Shown: one piece after another, positions 18,865-28,150 of the stretch
Layout of the letters: each line of letters starts with the position of its first letter
Position numbering within the stretch: position 1 is the stretch's first letter
Source: Bacteroidales bacterium
GTDB taxonomy: Bacteria > Bacteroidota > Bacteroidia > Bacteroidales > UBA1402
Reading direction: 5' to 3'
DNA length: 64,000 nucleotides
NCBI GenBank assembly: GCA_017380635.1
Contig: JAFODP010000017.1
Span: 124,001-188,000 of the forward strand
The notes under the pieces: model-generated
Database searches by the model: none
Seen by the model: only the letters and a program-made list of their open reading frames with translations
What the model was told of the DNA's origin: nothing
Translations under genes and position numbers: made by a program

Positions 18865-18948
18865 GTTATTTTTTTTCGCCCGACCTAACATTTAAAAGGC
18901 TTTTTTAAGACTTTGTTACAAATTTAACACACGCCTGTAACGGCCACT

Positions 18949-21024
18949 ATGATAGACCAGAAAACCGTCAATAAAATCATGGACACCGCCCGCATCGAAG
19001 AAGTGGTCGGTGACTTTGTCAGTTTGCGCAAAAGTGGCGCCAACTACATGGGCTTGTGTCCCTTTCACGACGAAAAAACACCCTCGTTCAGCGTATCTCC
19101 CGCCAAAGGAATTTTCAAATGCTTCAGCTGCGGAAAAGGCGGCAATGTGGTACACTTCGTCAAGGAACACGAACAGATTTCTTACAGCGAAGCACTCAAA
19201 TGGCTAGCCAAACGCTATCACATCGAAGTGGTGGAAAAAGAGCTGAGCGAAGAAGAAATCCAACGCAACAACGACCGCGAAAGCATGTTCATCGTAAACG
19301 AATTTGCTCGCGATTATTTTGTTGAAAATCTGCACAATAGCATCGAAGGCAAAAGCATCGGACTACAATATTTCCAAGGACAACGACACTTGCGCGAAGA
19401 CATCGTTCGAAAATTCCAGCTTGGTTATTGCAGCGAGCAGCGCGATGCCTTCTCTCTGAAAGCCCTGCAAAGTGGTTATCAGAAAGACATGCTTTTAAAA
19501 ACCGGACTGAGCATCGAAACCGCCAACCATAGCCTTTTCGACCGTTATCGCGGCCGCGTCATTTTCCCGGTTCACACCATTTCGGGCAAAGTGGTGGCCT
19601 TTGGCGGACGCATCCTGAAAAAAGACGACAAATTAGCCAAATACGTCAACTCTCCGGAGTCTGAAATCTATAGCAAAAGCGCCGAACTTTACGGCTTGTA
19701 TTTTGCCAAGAAAAGCATCACCAAAGAAAATTGTTGCTATCTGGTAGAAGGCTATTTGGATGTTATTTCCATGCATCAGGCGGGCATCGAAAACGTCGTT
19801 GCTTCTTCGGGCACCTCCCTCACCCACGGACAGATTCGTCAGATTCATCGTTTCAGCGAAAACATCACCGTACTTTACGATGGCGACGGCGCCGGTATCA
19901 AAGCCGCCTTGCGCGGTATCAACCTCTTGCTGGAAGATGGCATGAATGTAAAAGTCGTATTGCTGCCCGAAGGCGAAGACCCCGATTCTTACGCCCAAAC
20001 ACATAGCGCCAGCGAACTGAAGGAATACATCCGCCAGAACGAATGCGATTTCATTCGATTCAAGACCAACATCCTGCTCAAAGACAGCGCCAACGACCCC
20101 ATTGCCAGAGCGCGCATCATTCAAGATATTATCGAAAGTATTTCTCTGATTCCCAACGATATAATTCGCTCGGAATACATCAAGGCTTGCAGTCATCAAT
20201 TGCAGACCAGAGAAGAACTTCTGTTGAAAGAAGTGAGCAAAAAACGCTACGAATTGGCCGAACGTAATCGTCAGAAAAGGAACTACGAGAAGCATCAGCA
20301 GGAATTGGGCGCGCAACAGCCGCCGAGCTATACAAATCCGGAAGCGGAAGCGCCTGTTTCGGAAGACCTTCTCCGCGCCATGACCCAAGCGCCCGATCAA
20401 GAGCAAAAGCCTGTTTCTCAGCCGAAAAAGCAAGGTCGCGATCCGCTGGAAGCCTACGAGAAAAACTTGCTGAAAATGGTGGTTCGTTATGGCGAACGCG
20501 TTCTGTATCAAGACGAAGAAACTTGCATCAGCGTACTGCAATTCATCAAGAGCGAACTGGAAGACGACCAGATTGTTTTCCGTCATCCGGTATACAGAGA
20601 CATGATGCAGGAAGCCTACGAACAGTTGGAAGACGAAGAATTCATTCCGGAACGTTATTTCCTACGACATCATCGCAACGATTTCAGTATGATAGCAGCC
20701 GAGCTCATCACCGAACGATACGAGTTGAGCAAAATCTATCGCAGTGATGTACAAGACGAAAACAGCACGGCCTCTTCCACCAATTTCACCCAAAAAGTGG
20801 AGAAAGAAGAAGACTTGCTTTTTGAAATCGTGCCGCGCTTTATCATGGAATTGAAATACCGCATTCTGCGTGAAAAAATAACAGAGGCCATGGAGCAGAT
20901 CAAGCAATCTGAACGAAAAGGCAATAGCGAGGCTTTGCTGCAATGGATGAAAGAATACCGCAACCTTCGGGAATTGGAAAAAGCCTTTGCAAAAGAACTA
21001 GGAGAACGCATTATCAGCCGATAA
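18949..21024 (+). CDS. dnaG: DNA primase
   Basis: This 691-residue replicative primase makes RNA primers at the fork together with the DnaB helicase. The N-terminal CHC2 zinc finger has C37, H40, C58 and C61 (CPFH and CFSCGKGGN). The catalytic core follows, with the RNA-polymerase-domain segment FDRYRGRVIFPVHTISGKV and the TOPRIM motifs LVEGYLD and YDGDGAG for metal binding. The region after about residue 430 is a low-complexity linker rich in Glu, Gln and Pro, followed by a helical C-terminal domain expected to contact the helicase. The ABC transporter ATPase gene starts only 4 bp after its stop, so they are probably cotranscribed, although no functional link is known. Confidence 0.98.
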   Translation: MIDQKTVNKIMDTARIEEVVGDFVSLRKSGANYMGLCPFHDEKTPSFSVSPAKGIFKCFSCGKGGNVVHFVKEHEQISYSEALKWLAKRYHIEVVEKELSEEEIQRNNDRESMFIVNEFARDYFVENLHNSIEGKSIGLQYFQGQRHLREDIVRKFQLGYCSEQRDAFSLKALQSGYQKDMLLKTGLSIETANHSLFDRYRGRVIFPVHTISGKVVAFGGRILKKDDKLAKYVNSPESEIYSKSAELYGLYFAKKSITKENCCYLVEGYLDVISMHQAGIENVVASSGTSLTHGQIRQIHRFSENITVLYDGDGAGIKAALRGINLLLEDGMNVKVVLLPEGEDPDSYAQTHSASELKEYIRQNECDFIRFKTNILLKDSANDPIARARIIQDIIESISLIPNDIIRSEYIKACSHQLQTREELLLKEVSKKRYELAERNRQKRNYEKHQQELGAQQPPSYTNPEAEAPVSEDLLRAMTQAPDQEQKPVSQPKKQGRDPLEAYEKNLLKMVVRYGERVLYQDEETCISVLQFIKSELEDDQIVFRHPVYRDMMQEAYEQLEDEEFIPERYFLRHHRNDFSMIAAELITERYELSKIYRSDVQDENSTASSTNFTQKVEKEEDLLFEIVPRFIMELKYRILREKITEAMEQIKQSERKGNSEALLQWMKEYRNLRELEKAFAKELGERIISR

Positions 21025-21028
21025 AAAT

Positions 21029-21964
21029 ATGAGCTTTTTAGAAACACAGAACATTGTCAAGAATTACAGCAATCACCGCGCCCTTGAAAACGTTAGTATT
21101 CAAGTAAATGAGGGCAAAATTTATGGTTTGCTCGGACCCAATGGCGCAGGTAAAAGCACCCTTATTCGCATCATCAATCGCATCTCAGTCGCCGACAGCG
21201 GAAAGGTTATTTTCGATGGTCACGAAATGAGAGATGACGACGTCAGAAACATCGGTTATTTACCCGAAGAAAGAGGCTTGTACAAGAAGATGAAAGTGGC
21301 CGAACAGGCCATTTATTTAGCGCAATTGCGAGGACTCAGCAAACAGGATGCGCGCAAGCGTCTGGCCTACTGGTTCGACAAATTCGATATCTGCGCCTGG
21401 GCCGACAAAAAACTGGAAGAACTCTCGAAAGGCATGCAGCAAAAAGTACAGTTCATCATCACGGTGATGCACCAGCCGCGCTTCCTCATTTTCGACGAAC
21501 CATTCAGTGGTTTCGACCCTGTCAACGCCCAGCTGATTCGCAACGAAATCATGGAGCTCAAAAAGCAAGGTTCCACCATCATGTTCTCGACGCACAACAT
21601 GGCTTCGGTAGAGGAAATCTGCGACGAAATCGGCTTGATCAATCAATCGAAACTAGTGTTGCAAGGCAAGGTGGACGAAATTCGCGAAAGTCATCGCCAA
21701 GGGCTTTATCAGGTAAAAGTGCGACGCCCCATTTCCGGCGAAAATCACCAAGCGCTTTTGGCTTCCCAGTTTTATCAGTTGGAAAATTTTCACGAAAACG
21801 ATTTGTATTGGAATTTCAGTCTGAAGAAAAACGCCGACTGCGATAACGTATCCATTTTCAGCGAATTATCTCAAAAATTCGACTTAATCAGTTTTGAAGA
21901 ATCCATTCCCAACATGAACGATATTTTCATCCAAACCGTTCAAAAACTCAACACCCATGAATAA
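21029..21964 (+). CDS. ABC-2 type transporter ATP-binding protein
   Basis: This 311-residue ATPase subunit belongs to an ABC exporter of the NatA-like class. Walker A GPNGAGKST, the ABC signature ELSKGMQQKVQ, Walker B FLIFDEPFSGFD and the switch histidine in STHNMASVEE are all intact. The C-terminal 90 residues form the extra domain common in this class. The next gene encodes the membrane permease and overlaps it by 8 bp, so the two form a complete exporter. NatAB of Bacillus exports sodium, but the family also exports other cargo, so the substrate is not assigned here. Confidence 0.93.
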   Translation: MSFLETQNIVKNYSNHRALENVSIQVNEGKIYGLLGPNGAGKSTLIRIINRISVADSGKVIFDGHEMRDDDVRNIGYLPEERGLYKKMKVAEQAIYLAQLRGLSKQDARKRLAYWFDKFDICAWADKKLEELSKGMQQKVQFIITVMHQPRFLIFDEPFSGFDPVNAQLIRNEIMELKKQGSTIMFSTHNMASVEEICDEIGLINQSKLVLQGKVDEIRESHRQGLYQVKVRRPISGENHQALLASQFYQLENFHENDLYWNFSLKKNADCDNVSIFSELSQKFDLISFEESIPNMNDIFIQTVQKLNTHE

Positions 21965-23276
21965 TTTAGGCATCATCATAGCACGCGAATACGGAACGCG
22001 CGTACGCAAAAAATCTTTCCTGATTCTCACCTTCTTAACGCCGCTGCTGATGGTGGCGCTGATTATGCTTCCCATGATGTTGTCGACGATAAAAGGTGGC
22101 GACAGTAAAGACATTGCCGTCTACGACGAAAGCGGACAATATGTCAGCCGTCTGCAATCCACCCAACAATTCGTGTTCATTCCTTACGAAAAACCTATCT
22201 CGCAAATCAGTGCGGAAGAAAAAGACGATTACAGCGCATTCCTCTCTATTTCAGGCAATTTGTGCGATAGTAGCGGCCAAGTTTCCTTCTATTCGCTCAA
22301 GCAGATTTCCATGGATTTGAAGTACGAAGTGGAAAGCCAATTGGAAGCCATGGCTTCGGAAGACAAAATCGCATCCTACAATATCCCCGAACTGGCACAG
22401 ATTTTGCAGGAAGTGAAACCGTCGGTACGAGCAGAAAGCGTGCTTTGGTCGGAAAAAGACAGCCAGTCGGAGCAAAAGACTTCTTCTGAAATATCGATGA
22501 TTATCGGCATGGTAGCGACTCTGCTGATTTACATGTTCATTTTTATTTATGGAAGTATGGTGATGAACGGCGTGGTGGAAGAAAAATCCAACCGCATCGT
22601 GGAAATCATCGTTTCGTCGGTAAAACCTTTCCAATTGATGATGGGAAAAATCGTCGGCATTGCCTTGGTGGGCTTGACGCAAGTGGCGCTTTGGGTAATT
22701 CTGGTAAGCGTGCTGAGTGGCGTTCTGGGCGCATCGATAGGACTCTCCGACCCCACGGCGATATTGGAAAGCCAAACTGCCATGATGGCCACAAGCCCTG
22801 CCGCAAACATGGATAGCGAAATGATGGCCGGACTGCAGTTGTTGCAATCGTTCAACTGGGGACAGATTATTCTTTGGTTCGTGCTTTTCTTCTTGGGCGG
22901 ATACTTGCTTTACGCGTCCATTTTCGCAGCCATCGGTGGCGCCATCGACAACAACGACGATGCACAACAGTTCACTTTGCCGGTAACCATTCCCGTCATT
23001 TTCGCCTTGTACATAGGCATTTACGGCGCAATGAATCCCGACGGACCGATGGTTTTGTGGTGTTCGTTCATTCCTTTCTTCTCGCCTATCGTCATGATGG
23101 TCAGACTGCCTTTCGGTGTTCCCGGCTGGCAATTGGCATTATCTTTCGGTCTGTTGGTACTCACTTTCCTGCTAATTGTGAAAATCGCAGCCAAGATTTA
23201 TCGCACCGGCATCTTGATGTATGGTAAAAAGGTGACTTACAAAGACTTATGGAAATGGTTAAAATACAAATCATAA
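21957..23276 (+). CDS. ABC-2 type transporter permease
   Basis: This 439-residue membrane subunit pairs with the ATPase that overlaps its start by 8 bp. It begins with a TM helix near residues 22-42 (SFLILTFLTPLLMVALIM), followed by a large external domain of about 140 residues. A cluster of about five TM helices runs from residue 180 onward, including the conserved segment NGVVEEKSNRIVEIIVSSVK typical of NatB and YhaP permeases. The architecture matches the ABC2_membrane_3 group. The transported compound is unknown. The gene ends 53 bp before rsfS, which has its own promoter-like element. Confidence 0.91.
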   Translation: MNNLGIIIAREYGTRVRKKSFLILTFLTPLLMVALIMLPMMLSTIKGGDSKDIAVYDESGQYVSRLQSTQQFVFIPYEKPISQISAEEKDDYSAFLSISGNLCDSSGQVSFYSLKQISMDLKYEVESQLEAMASEDKIASYNIPELAQILQEVKPSVRAESVLWSEKDSQSEQKTSSEISMIIGMVATLLIYMFIFIYGSMVMNGVVEEKSNRIVEIIVSSVKPFQLMMGKIVGIALVGLTQVALWVILVSVLSGVLGASIGLSDPTAILESQTAMMATSPAANMDSEMMAGLQLLQSFNWGQIILWFVLFFLGGYLLYASIFAAIGGAIDNNDDAQQFTLPVTIPVIFALYIGIYGAMNPDGPMVLWCSFIPFFSPIVMMVRLPFGVPGWQLALSFGLLVLTFLLIVKIAAKIYRTGILMYGKKVTYKDLWKWLKYKS

Positions 23277-23302
23277 ATTAGTATATATTCATCGAAAAGC
23301 AT

Positions 23303-23310
23303 TATTTTTG
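23303..23310 (+). promoter_or_regulatory. -7 element for rsfS-ftsH-cdsA
   Basis: TATTTTTG, matching TAnnTTTG, ends 20 bp before the rsfS start. The -33 region is not obvious. It suggests independent transcription of rsfS, ftsH and cdsA from the upstream dnaG/ABC genes. Confidence 0.5.
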
Positions 23311-23329
23311 CAGATTATTTCAAAACAAC

Positions 23330-23686
23330 ATGATAGACAATCAAACACTTATTCAGCACATTGTAGACGCCATTCAAGAGCGTAAAGGAAAAAACATCAA
23401 AATCGTTGACATGACGGAAATCGACTCCGTTTGCGACTTTTTTGTCATTTGCGAAGGTACTTCAAACACCCAGATTGCAGCTATTTGCGACTCTGTATGG
23501 GACGGCGTCCGCGAAAAATGCGGTGTCAAACCTTTTGCCGCCGAAGGCATGCGCAACGCCCTGTGGATTGCCATGGACTACGGCGATATCATGGTTCACA
23601 TTTTCGATCGCGAAACGCGTCAATTCTACGATTTGGAACATCTTTGGGACGATGCGTCCTTGACGGAAATTCCCGATTTGGATTAA
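23330..23686 (+). CDS. rsfS: Ribosomal silencing factor RsfS
   Basis: This 118-residue member of the RsfS/Iojap family binds ribosomal protein L14 and blocks joining of the 30S and 50S subunits when nutrients are low. The family segments KIVDMTEIDSVCDFFVICEG, ALWIAMDYGDIMVHIFD and REFYDLE-like RQFYDLEHLW are present, and the length is normal. It lies 21 bp before ftsH on the same strand, an arrangement common in Bacteroidetes. There is nothing unusual in the sequence. Confidence 0.96.
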   Translation: MIDNQTLIQHIVDAIQERKGKNIKIVDMTEIDSVCDFFVICEGTSNTQIAAICDSVWDGVREKCGVKPFAAEGMRNALWIAMDYGDIMVHIFDRETRQFYDLEHLWDDASLTEIPDLD

Positions 23687-23707
23687 TTTTTCAGGCTTAA
23701 TTTCACC

Positions 23708-25723
23708 ATGGAACAAAACAAACAACACAAAAACCAAATGCCGCAGTCGGGGAACAAGAAACCCCGTATGCGCTTCAATGTCTATTGGATCTATGCCATC
23801 ATTCTTATCGGGCTATTGGGTGCCAATATGTTCGGCAGCGCAAACGGCGGCGTCCAGGAAATTTCCTGGACCAAAATGGAATCTTATATCACGGAAAACA
23901 AAATCGACAAGCTCACCTGCTACACCAACAAAAATCTGGCAGAACTGCACGTTAAGGAAGCTTATCTGAAAGAGATTTTCGGCGAAAATGTCAACGAAAA
24001 GAATCCTCCGATATTCAGCGTAAAAATCCCATCGGCCGACGAGCTCAACCAATATCTGAACGAAGTTCGCTCGGAATACAAGCTTGATTTTGAAGTAGTT
24101 TACAAAGAAAGCTCCAACACTTTCCTGCAAATTCTGATTAATTTCGGACCTTTCCTTTTACTTATTTTCGTTTGGATTTTCTTGATGCGCCGTATGTCGG
24201 CCGGCCCCGGTGGCGGTGCTGGTGGCGGTGTATTCAATGTCGGAAAATCGCAAGCCAAGCTTTTTGACAAAGGTTCTCAAAACAAAGTGACTTTCAAGGA
24301 CGTAGCCGGACTGAGCGAAGCCAAACAGGAAGTAGAAGAAATTGTTTCTTTCCTCAAGAATCCCGCAAAATACACCGAATTGGGTGGAAAAATTCCCAAG
24401 GGAGCTTTGTTGGTAGGCCCTCCCGGAACCGGTAAAACCCTGCTGGCCAAAGCCGTAGCCGGCGAAGCTGATGTTCCCTTCTTCTCGATGTCGGGTAGCG
24501 ACTTTGTAGAAATGTTTGTCGGGGTTGGTGCTTCGCGTGTACGCGACCTTTTCCGTCAGGCAAAAGAAAAAGCGCCTTGCATCGTGTTTATCGACGAAAT
24601 TGATGCGGTGGGTCGTGCGCGTGGCAAGAATCCAAACATGGGCTCCAACGACGAAAGAGAAAATACACTGAACCAATTGCTTACCGAAATGGATGGTTTC
24701 GGCAGCAACAGCGGCGTCATTATTTTGGCAGCCACCAACCGTGCTGATATTCTGGATAAAGCCTTGATGCGCGCCGGCCGTTTCGACCGTCAGATCAGTG
24801 TGGATTTGCCCGATATCAACGAACGTCAAGAAATATTCGAAGTGCATTTGCGTCCTTTGAAGCTGAACAAAGATATCAACTCTGAATTTCTGGCCAAGCA
24901 AACGCCTGGTTTCTCTGGTGCCGACATTGCCAATGTTTGCAACGAAGCCGCGCTGATTGCCGCTCGCAAAGACAAGAAAGAAATTGAAAAACAAGACTTT
25001 CTGGATGCGGTCGACCGTATTGTAGGCGGTTTGGAAAAGAAGAACAAAATCATGACTTTGGCCGAAAAGAAGTCGATTGCCATTCACGAAGCCGGACATG
25101 CCACATTGAGTTGGATGCTGGAACATGCGCATCCGCTTATCAAGGTTACCATCGTGCCTCGCGGCAAAGCTTTGGGCGCAGCTTGGTATCTTCCCGAAGA
25201 AAGACAACTCACCACCAAAGAACAAATGCTCGACGAAATCTGCTCTTTGTTGGGTGGACGTGCCGCCGAAGAATTATTCTTGGGAACGGTCTGCACCGGC
25301 GCTTTGAACGATCTGGAACGCGTTTCGAAACAAGCCTATGCCATTGTCAGCTATTATGGCATGAGCGACAAACTCTCCAATGTTTCGTACTACGATTCTA
25401 CCGGTAGCAGCGATTATTCTTTCAAGCAGCCTTACAGTGAACAAACGGCCGAATTGATTGACAAAGAAGTAAAAAACCTCATCGACGAACAATACGAACG
25501 TGCCAAGAAAATCCTTAGCGAACAGGCCGAAGGCCACAACAAACTGGCCGATCTTCTGGTTGAACGCGAAGTAATTTTTGCCGACGACCTTGAACAGATT
25601 TTCGGTAAACGCGCATGGACTTCCCGCACGGAAGAATTGTTCCAGGAAAACAAAAAGCAAAATGAACCTCAACTGCCATCCGAAGAGACGGAAAAGGCAG
25701 ATGAAAAAGTTGTAGAAGAATAA
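23708..25723 (+). CDS. ftsH: ATP-dependent zinc metalloprotease FtsH
   Basis: This 671-residue membrane-bound AAA+ protease degrades misfolded membrane proteins and short-lived regulators. A first TM helix lies near residues 26-42. A periplasmic domain follows, then a second TM near 143-160 and a Gly-rich linker ([10 protein letters not shown]). The AAA+ domain has Walker A GPPGTGKT at 237-244 and Walker [14 protein letters not shown]. The zinc protease site HEAGH is at 460-464. The C-terminal 40 residues are acidic and Glu/Lys rich. The cdsA gene follows 4 bp after the stop, so the two are cotranscribed. All catalytic elements are intact. Confidence 0.98.
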   Translation: MEQNKQHKNQMPQSGNKKPRMRFNVYWIYAIILIGLLGANMFGSANGGVQEISWTKMESYITENKIDKLTCYTNKNLAELHVKEAYLKEIFGENVNEKNPPIFSVKIPSADELNQYLNEVRSEYKLDFEVVYKESSNTFLQILINFGPFLLLIFVWIFLMRRMSAGPGGGAGGGVFNVGKSQAKLFDKGSQNKVTFKDVAGLSEAKQEVEEIVSFLKNPAKYTELGGKIPKGALLVGPPGTGKTLLAKAVAGEADVPFFSMSGSDFVEMFVGVGASRVRDLFRQAKEKAPCIVFIDEIDAVGRARGKNPNMGSNDERENTLNQLLTEMDGFGSNSGVIILAATNRADILDKALMRAGRFDRQISVDLPDINERQEIFEVHLRPLKLNKDINSEFLAKQTPGFSGADIANVCNEAALIAARKDKKEIEKQDFLDAVDRIVGGLEKKNKIMTLAEKKSIAIHEAGHATLSWMLEHAHPLIKVTIVPRGKALGAAWYLPEERQLTTKEQMLDEICSLLGGRAAEELFLGTVCTGALNDLERVSKQAYAIVSYYGMSDKLSNVSYYDSTGSSDYSFKQPYSEQTAELIDKEVKNLIDEQYERAKKILSEQAEGHNKLADLLVEREVIFADDLEQIFGKRAWTSRTEELFQENKKQNEPQLPSEETEKADEKVVEE

Positions 25724-25727
25724 AACT

Positions 25728-26564
25728 ATGATAACCAGAATTATCAGCGGAATCATTTTTGTTGCCATCGTTATAGTTGGCATCATGGCAGGAAGTTTTA
25801 CGCCCCTCGCCTATTTAGGTGTATTCGGAGCCATCACCGCCTTGTGCATCTACGAATTTCTCCGACTGATTAAACAAAGTCTGCATTGCCGCATCAACCT
25901 GTGGCTGAACATCGCTGCGGGATTGTATTTTTTCGTAGCCGGATATCTTTACTTCTCCGGCCGAAGCAATGCCCTGGCGTTTTTACCCTGGTTCATTTTC
26001 TTCCTCTTGCTCTGCATCGAGGACATTTTCAAGAATCCTCAAGAAAATATGCATAGCATCGCTTACAGCTTCTTCGCTCAAGTGTACATTTCTCTACCGA
26101 TGATGTTGCTGTCGGGTATTGCATTCCAAGAAAAGGACGGAGCCATCTGCTACTTGCCCGAATTGCTTTTATTCCTTTACGCATTCATTTGGGTATCAGA
26201 TTCTTTTGCCTACTTAACAGGCATCACCTTGGGACGCATCGGCAAACATCCTTTCATGTCGAGAATTTCTCCGAAAAAGACTTGGGAAGGCTTCGTTGGC
26301 GGATTGACGTTTACGGTGTTGGCCGGTTATCTGGTATCTTTGTTCTTCCCTGAAATCATGAACACTTGGGAATGGATGGGCTTGGCATTGGTCATTGCAC
26401 TCACCGGCGTCACGGGCGATTTATTTGCTTCTCTGATTAAACGATGCATGGGTGTCAAGGACTTCGGCAAAATCATGCCCGGACACGGCGGCATGCTCGA
26501 CCGTATCGACAGTAGTTTGTTTGCCATTCCTGCCAGCGTCATCTATTGCTATTTAATTTTCTAA
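25728..26564 (+). CDS. cdsA: Phosphatidate cytidylyltransferase
   Basis: This 278-residue integral membrane enzyme makes CDP-diacylglycerol from phosphatidic acid and CTP, the branch-point step for membrane phospholipids. It has about eight TM helices. The CDP-alcohol signature is complete near the C-terminus, from SLIKRCMGVKDFG to PGHGGMLDRID, and is preceded by SPKKTWEGFVGG. The length is normal. It overlaps the ftsH transcription unit (4-bp gap) and is followed by a 77-bp gap before the ECF sigma gene. That gap has only a weak hairpin (AAAAC/GTTTT then a T run near 26567-26584) that might end transcription. Confidence 0.97.
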   Translation: MITRIISGIIFVAIVIVGIMAGSFTPLAYLGVFGAITALCIYEFLRLIKQSLHCRINLWLNIAAGLYFFVAGYLYFSGRSNALAFLPWFIFFLLLCIEDIFKNPQENMHSIAYSFFAQVYISLPMMLLSGIAFQEKDGAICYLPELLLFLYAFIWVSDSFAYLTGITLGRIGKHPFMSRISPKKTWEGFVGGLTFTVLAGYLVSLFFPEIMNTWEWMGLALVIALTGVTGDLFASLIKRCMGVKDFGKIMPGHGGMLDRIDSSLFAIPASVIYCYLIF

Positions 26565-26641
26565 GAAAACCCGCAGTTTTTTTTGACAGCGCATTAAACC
26601 TTTTAGGTGCAATGTCATCTTAATGTTGTTTTGCCAGTCTC

Positions 26642-27196
26642 ATGGATGCTCAAACCGACAAAATTATCACTGAACTATTGCGAAAGCCCGAAACAAAACG
26701 TCAGGCTTTCAATTTGTTGGTGAAAGAGATGTCGGAATCGCTCTATTGGCAAATCCGAAAATTGGTGCTCTCGCACGAAAGTGCTAACGATGTGTTGCAG
26801 AATACCTTTATGAAAACTTGGGAACATCTCGATCAATTCAAAGGTGATGCCAAAATTTCAACCTGGATGCATCGCATTGCCATTAACGAGAGTTATGCCC
26901 TGCTGCAGCGGGAACGCATGACGGCCATGTCGGATTTCGAAGATTTGGAAGACATTTGCTTACAGCGTATGCATAGCGACCCCTACTTTGATGGCGACGA
27001 AGTGGAATCGAAATTGCAAGCAGCCATCATGAGTTTACCCGAGAAGCAACGTCTTGTTTTCAATATGAAATATTATCAGGAAATGAAGTACGAAGAAATC
27101 TCGGAAATTTTGGGAACATCGGTGGGAGCCTTGAAAGCATCCTATCATCATGCAGTAAAAAAAGTGGAAGCCTATATGACGGCCGAATTATATTGA
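26642..27196 (+). CDS. ECF-type RNA polymerase sigma factor
   Basis: This 184-residue group-4 sigma factor contains only regions 2 and 4. Region 2 includes LSHESANDVLQNTFMKTWEH and KGDAKISTWMHRIAINE. Region 4 has the helix-turn-helix segment YQEMKYEEISEILGTSVGAL followed by KASYHHAVKKVE. It should redirect RNA polymerase to a stress or envelope regulon. Two small genes follow at once, a single-TM protein and a Spy/CpxP-like periplasmic protein, which is a common layout for an envelope-stress sigma operon. No TAnnTTTG element is seen just upstream, so it may depend on its own or another ECF promoter. Confidence 0.95.
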   Translation: MDAQTDKIITELLRKPETKRQAFNLLVKEMSESLYWQIRKLVLSHESANDVLQNTFMKTWEHLDQFKGDAKISTWMHRIAINESYALLQRERMTAMSDFEDLEDICLQRMHSDPYFDGDEVESKLQAAIMSLPEKQRLVFNMKYYQEMKYEEISEILGTSVGALKASYHHAVKKVEAYMTAELY

Positions 27197-27210
27197 TATT
27201 TTATAAAACT

Positions 27211-27609
27211 ATGAATACCTATCATTTACCGGAAAATCCCCGCTCTGATGCCTTCAAGTTGCCGGAAAATTATTTTCAGCAATTGGAAGCAAACGTCATG
27301 GAAAAAGTGGACAATCTGGAAAAAACAAAACAGGAAACAGCCTCATTGCAGGTTGATTTTTGGACCAAATTGAAACCTTATATGTATGCGGCAGCCATGT
27401 TCGTATTGCTGTTTGTCGGTATCAGAGGCGGCATTCATTTGAGCAACCGAGAAACGCTTCCTATTGCACAGGATTTGCTTGAAACGCCCGAAGATTTGCC
27501 CATTGAAAGCGCCTATACCGCAGAAGAATACTTGATGGGAGCCGTCAATGCTTCTACCATGCTTTATTATCTTTACGAAGATGTTATTACCGAACACGAT
27601 AATCAATAA
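27211..27609 (+). CDS. Small single-pass membrane protein, possible anti-sigma factor
   Basis: The start at ATG 27211 (MNTYHLPENP) is preferred to the upstream in-frame TTG, giving 132 residues. The first about 55 residues are cytoplasmic-looking and helical. A TM helix lies near residues 56-76 (PYMYAAAMFVLLFVGIRGG), and about 55 acidic residues follow outside. It sits directly after the ECF sigma gene (14 bp) and before the Spy/CpxP-like gene (5 bp). Size, topology and position suggest an anti-sigma factor that holds the sigma at the membrane. There is no zinc-binding HxxxCxxC motif and no cysteine at all, so it is not a ZAS-type anti-sigma. The role is inferred. Confidence 0.75.
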   Translation: MNTYHLPENPRSDAFKLPENYFQQLEANVMEKVDNLEKTKQETASLQVDFWTKLKPYMYAAAMFVLLFVGIRGGIHLSNRETLPIAQDLLETPEDLPIESAYTAEEYLMGAVNASTMLYYLYEDVITEHDNQ

Positions 27610-27614
27610 ATAAT

Positions 27615-28073
27615 ATGAAAAGAGTTGTGTTATCTCTCCTTTTGTGTCTGTTTGTCGGAGGTTTGTCGGCACAAGCCCCCAAAGCAGAAGGGCAAAAGAA
27701 AAGCGCAGAACAGCGTCAGCAGGAATTTGCCGAAATGAAAGTTCGTCTGGTAGCCTATTACACGGCCGAGATTGGACTGACTCCCGAAGAAGCCGAAGTA
27801 TTCTGGCCCATCTTCGATCGTCTACAGAAAAGCCGATGGAAAATAAATCACGAGCGATTCAAATTGATACGCCCCAGAAGAGCAGACGAAGCGCCGGTGG
27901 ATTTTGAAAGATTCAACAAACGCATACTCGAACTTAAAGTGGAAGAAGGCAAAATCCTGGAAGAGTTCCACAAAGAAATGAGTCAGGTACTGAGTCCCGA
28001 AAAGATGTACAAGTTTTATTGCGCCGAAGAGAAGTTTACGCGAAATATGACCAAACGCATCGAAAAGAAATAA
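27615..28073 (+). CDS. Spy/CpxP-like exported helical protein
   Basis: This 152-residue protein has a cleavable signal peptide ending near GGLSAQ. The mature part is entirely helical and highly charged. Two LTxxQ-like turns appear as GLTPEEAEVFWPIFDRLQKS and VLSPEKMYKFYCAEEKF, which resemble the helical periplasmic chaperones Spy and CpxP. It follows the ECF sigma and single-TM genes, suggesting a periplasmic sensor or chaperone of the envelope-stress module. The similarity is at the level of layout and short motifs. The gene ends just before a 20-bp perfect GC-rich hairpin. Confidence 0.72.
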   Translation: MKRVVLSLLLCLFVGGLSAQAPKAEGQKKSAEQRQQEFAEMKVRLVAYYTAEIGLTPEEAEVFWPIFDRLQKSRWKINHERFKLIRPRRADEAPVDFERFNKRILELKVEEGKILEEFHKEMSQVLSPEKMYKFYCAEEKFTRNMTKRIEKK

Positions 28074-28089
28074 TGCTTGCATTAGCAGA

Positions 28090-28135
28090 AGAAGCGAAGC
28101 GCGCGGCCCCGGCGGGGGCCGCGCGCTTCGCTTCT
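28090..28135. terminator. Perfect 20/21-bp GC-rich hairpin between convergent genes
   Basis: The left arm at 28091-28110 and right arm at 28115-28134 are exact reverse complements around a 4-base loop (GGCG), with one more A-T pair outside. Both arms are about 80% G+C. It lies between the converging ends of the sigma operon and the GH2 gene and can stop transcription in either direction. Neither side has a run of T, so termination may be by a mechanism other than the classical intrinsic one. Confidence 0.75.
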
Positions 28136-28150
28136 CTCGTCTCTCACCCA

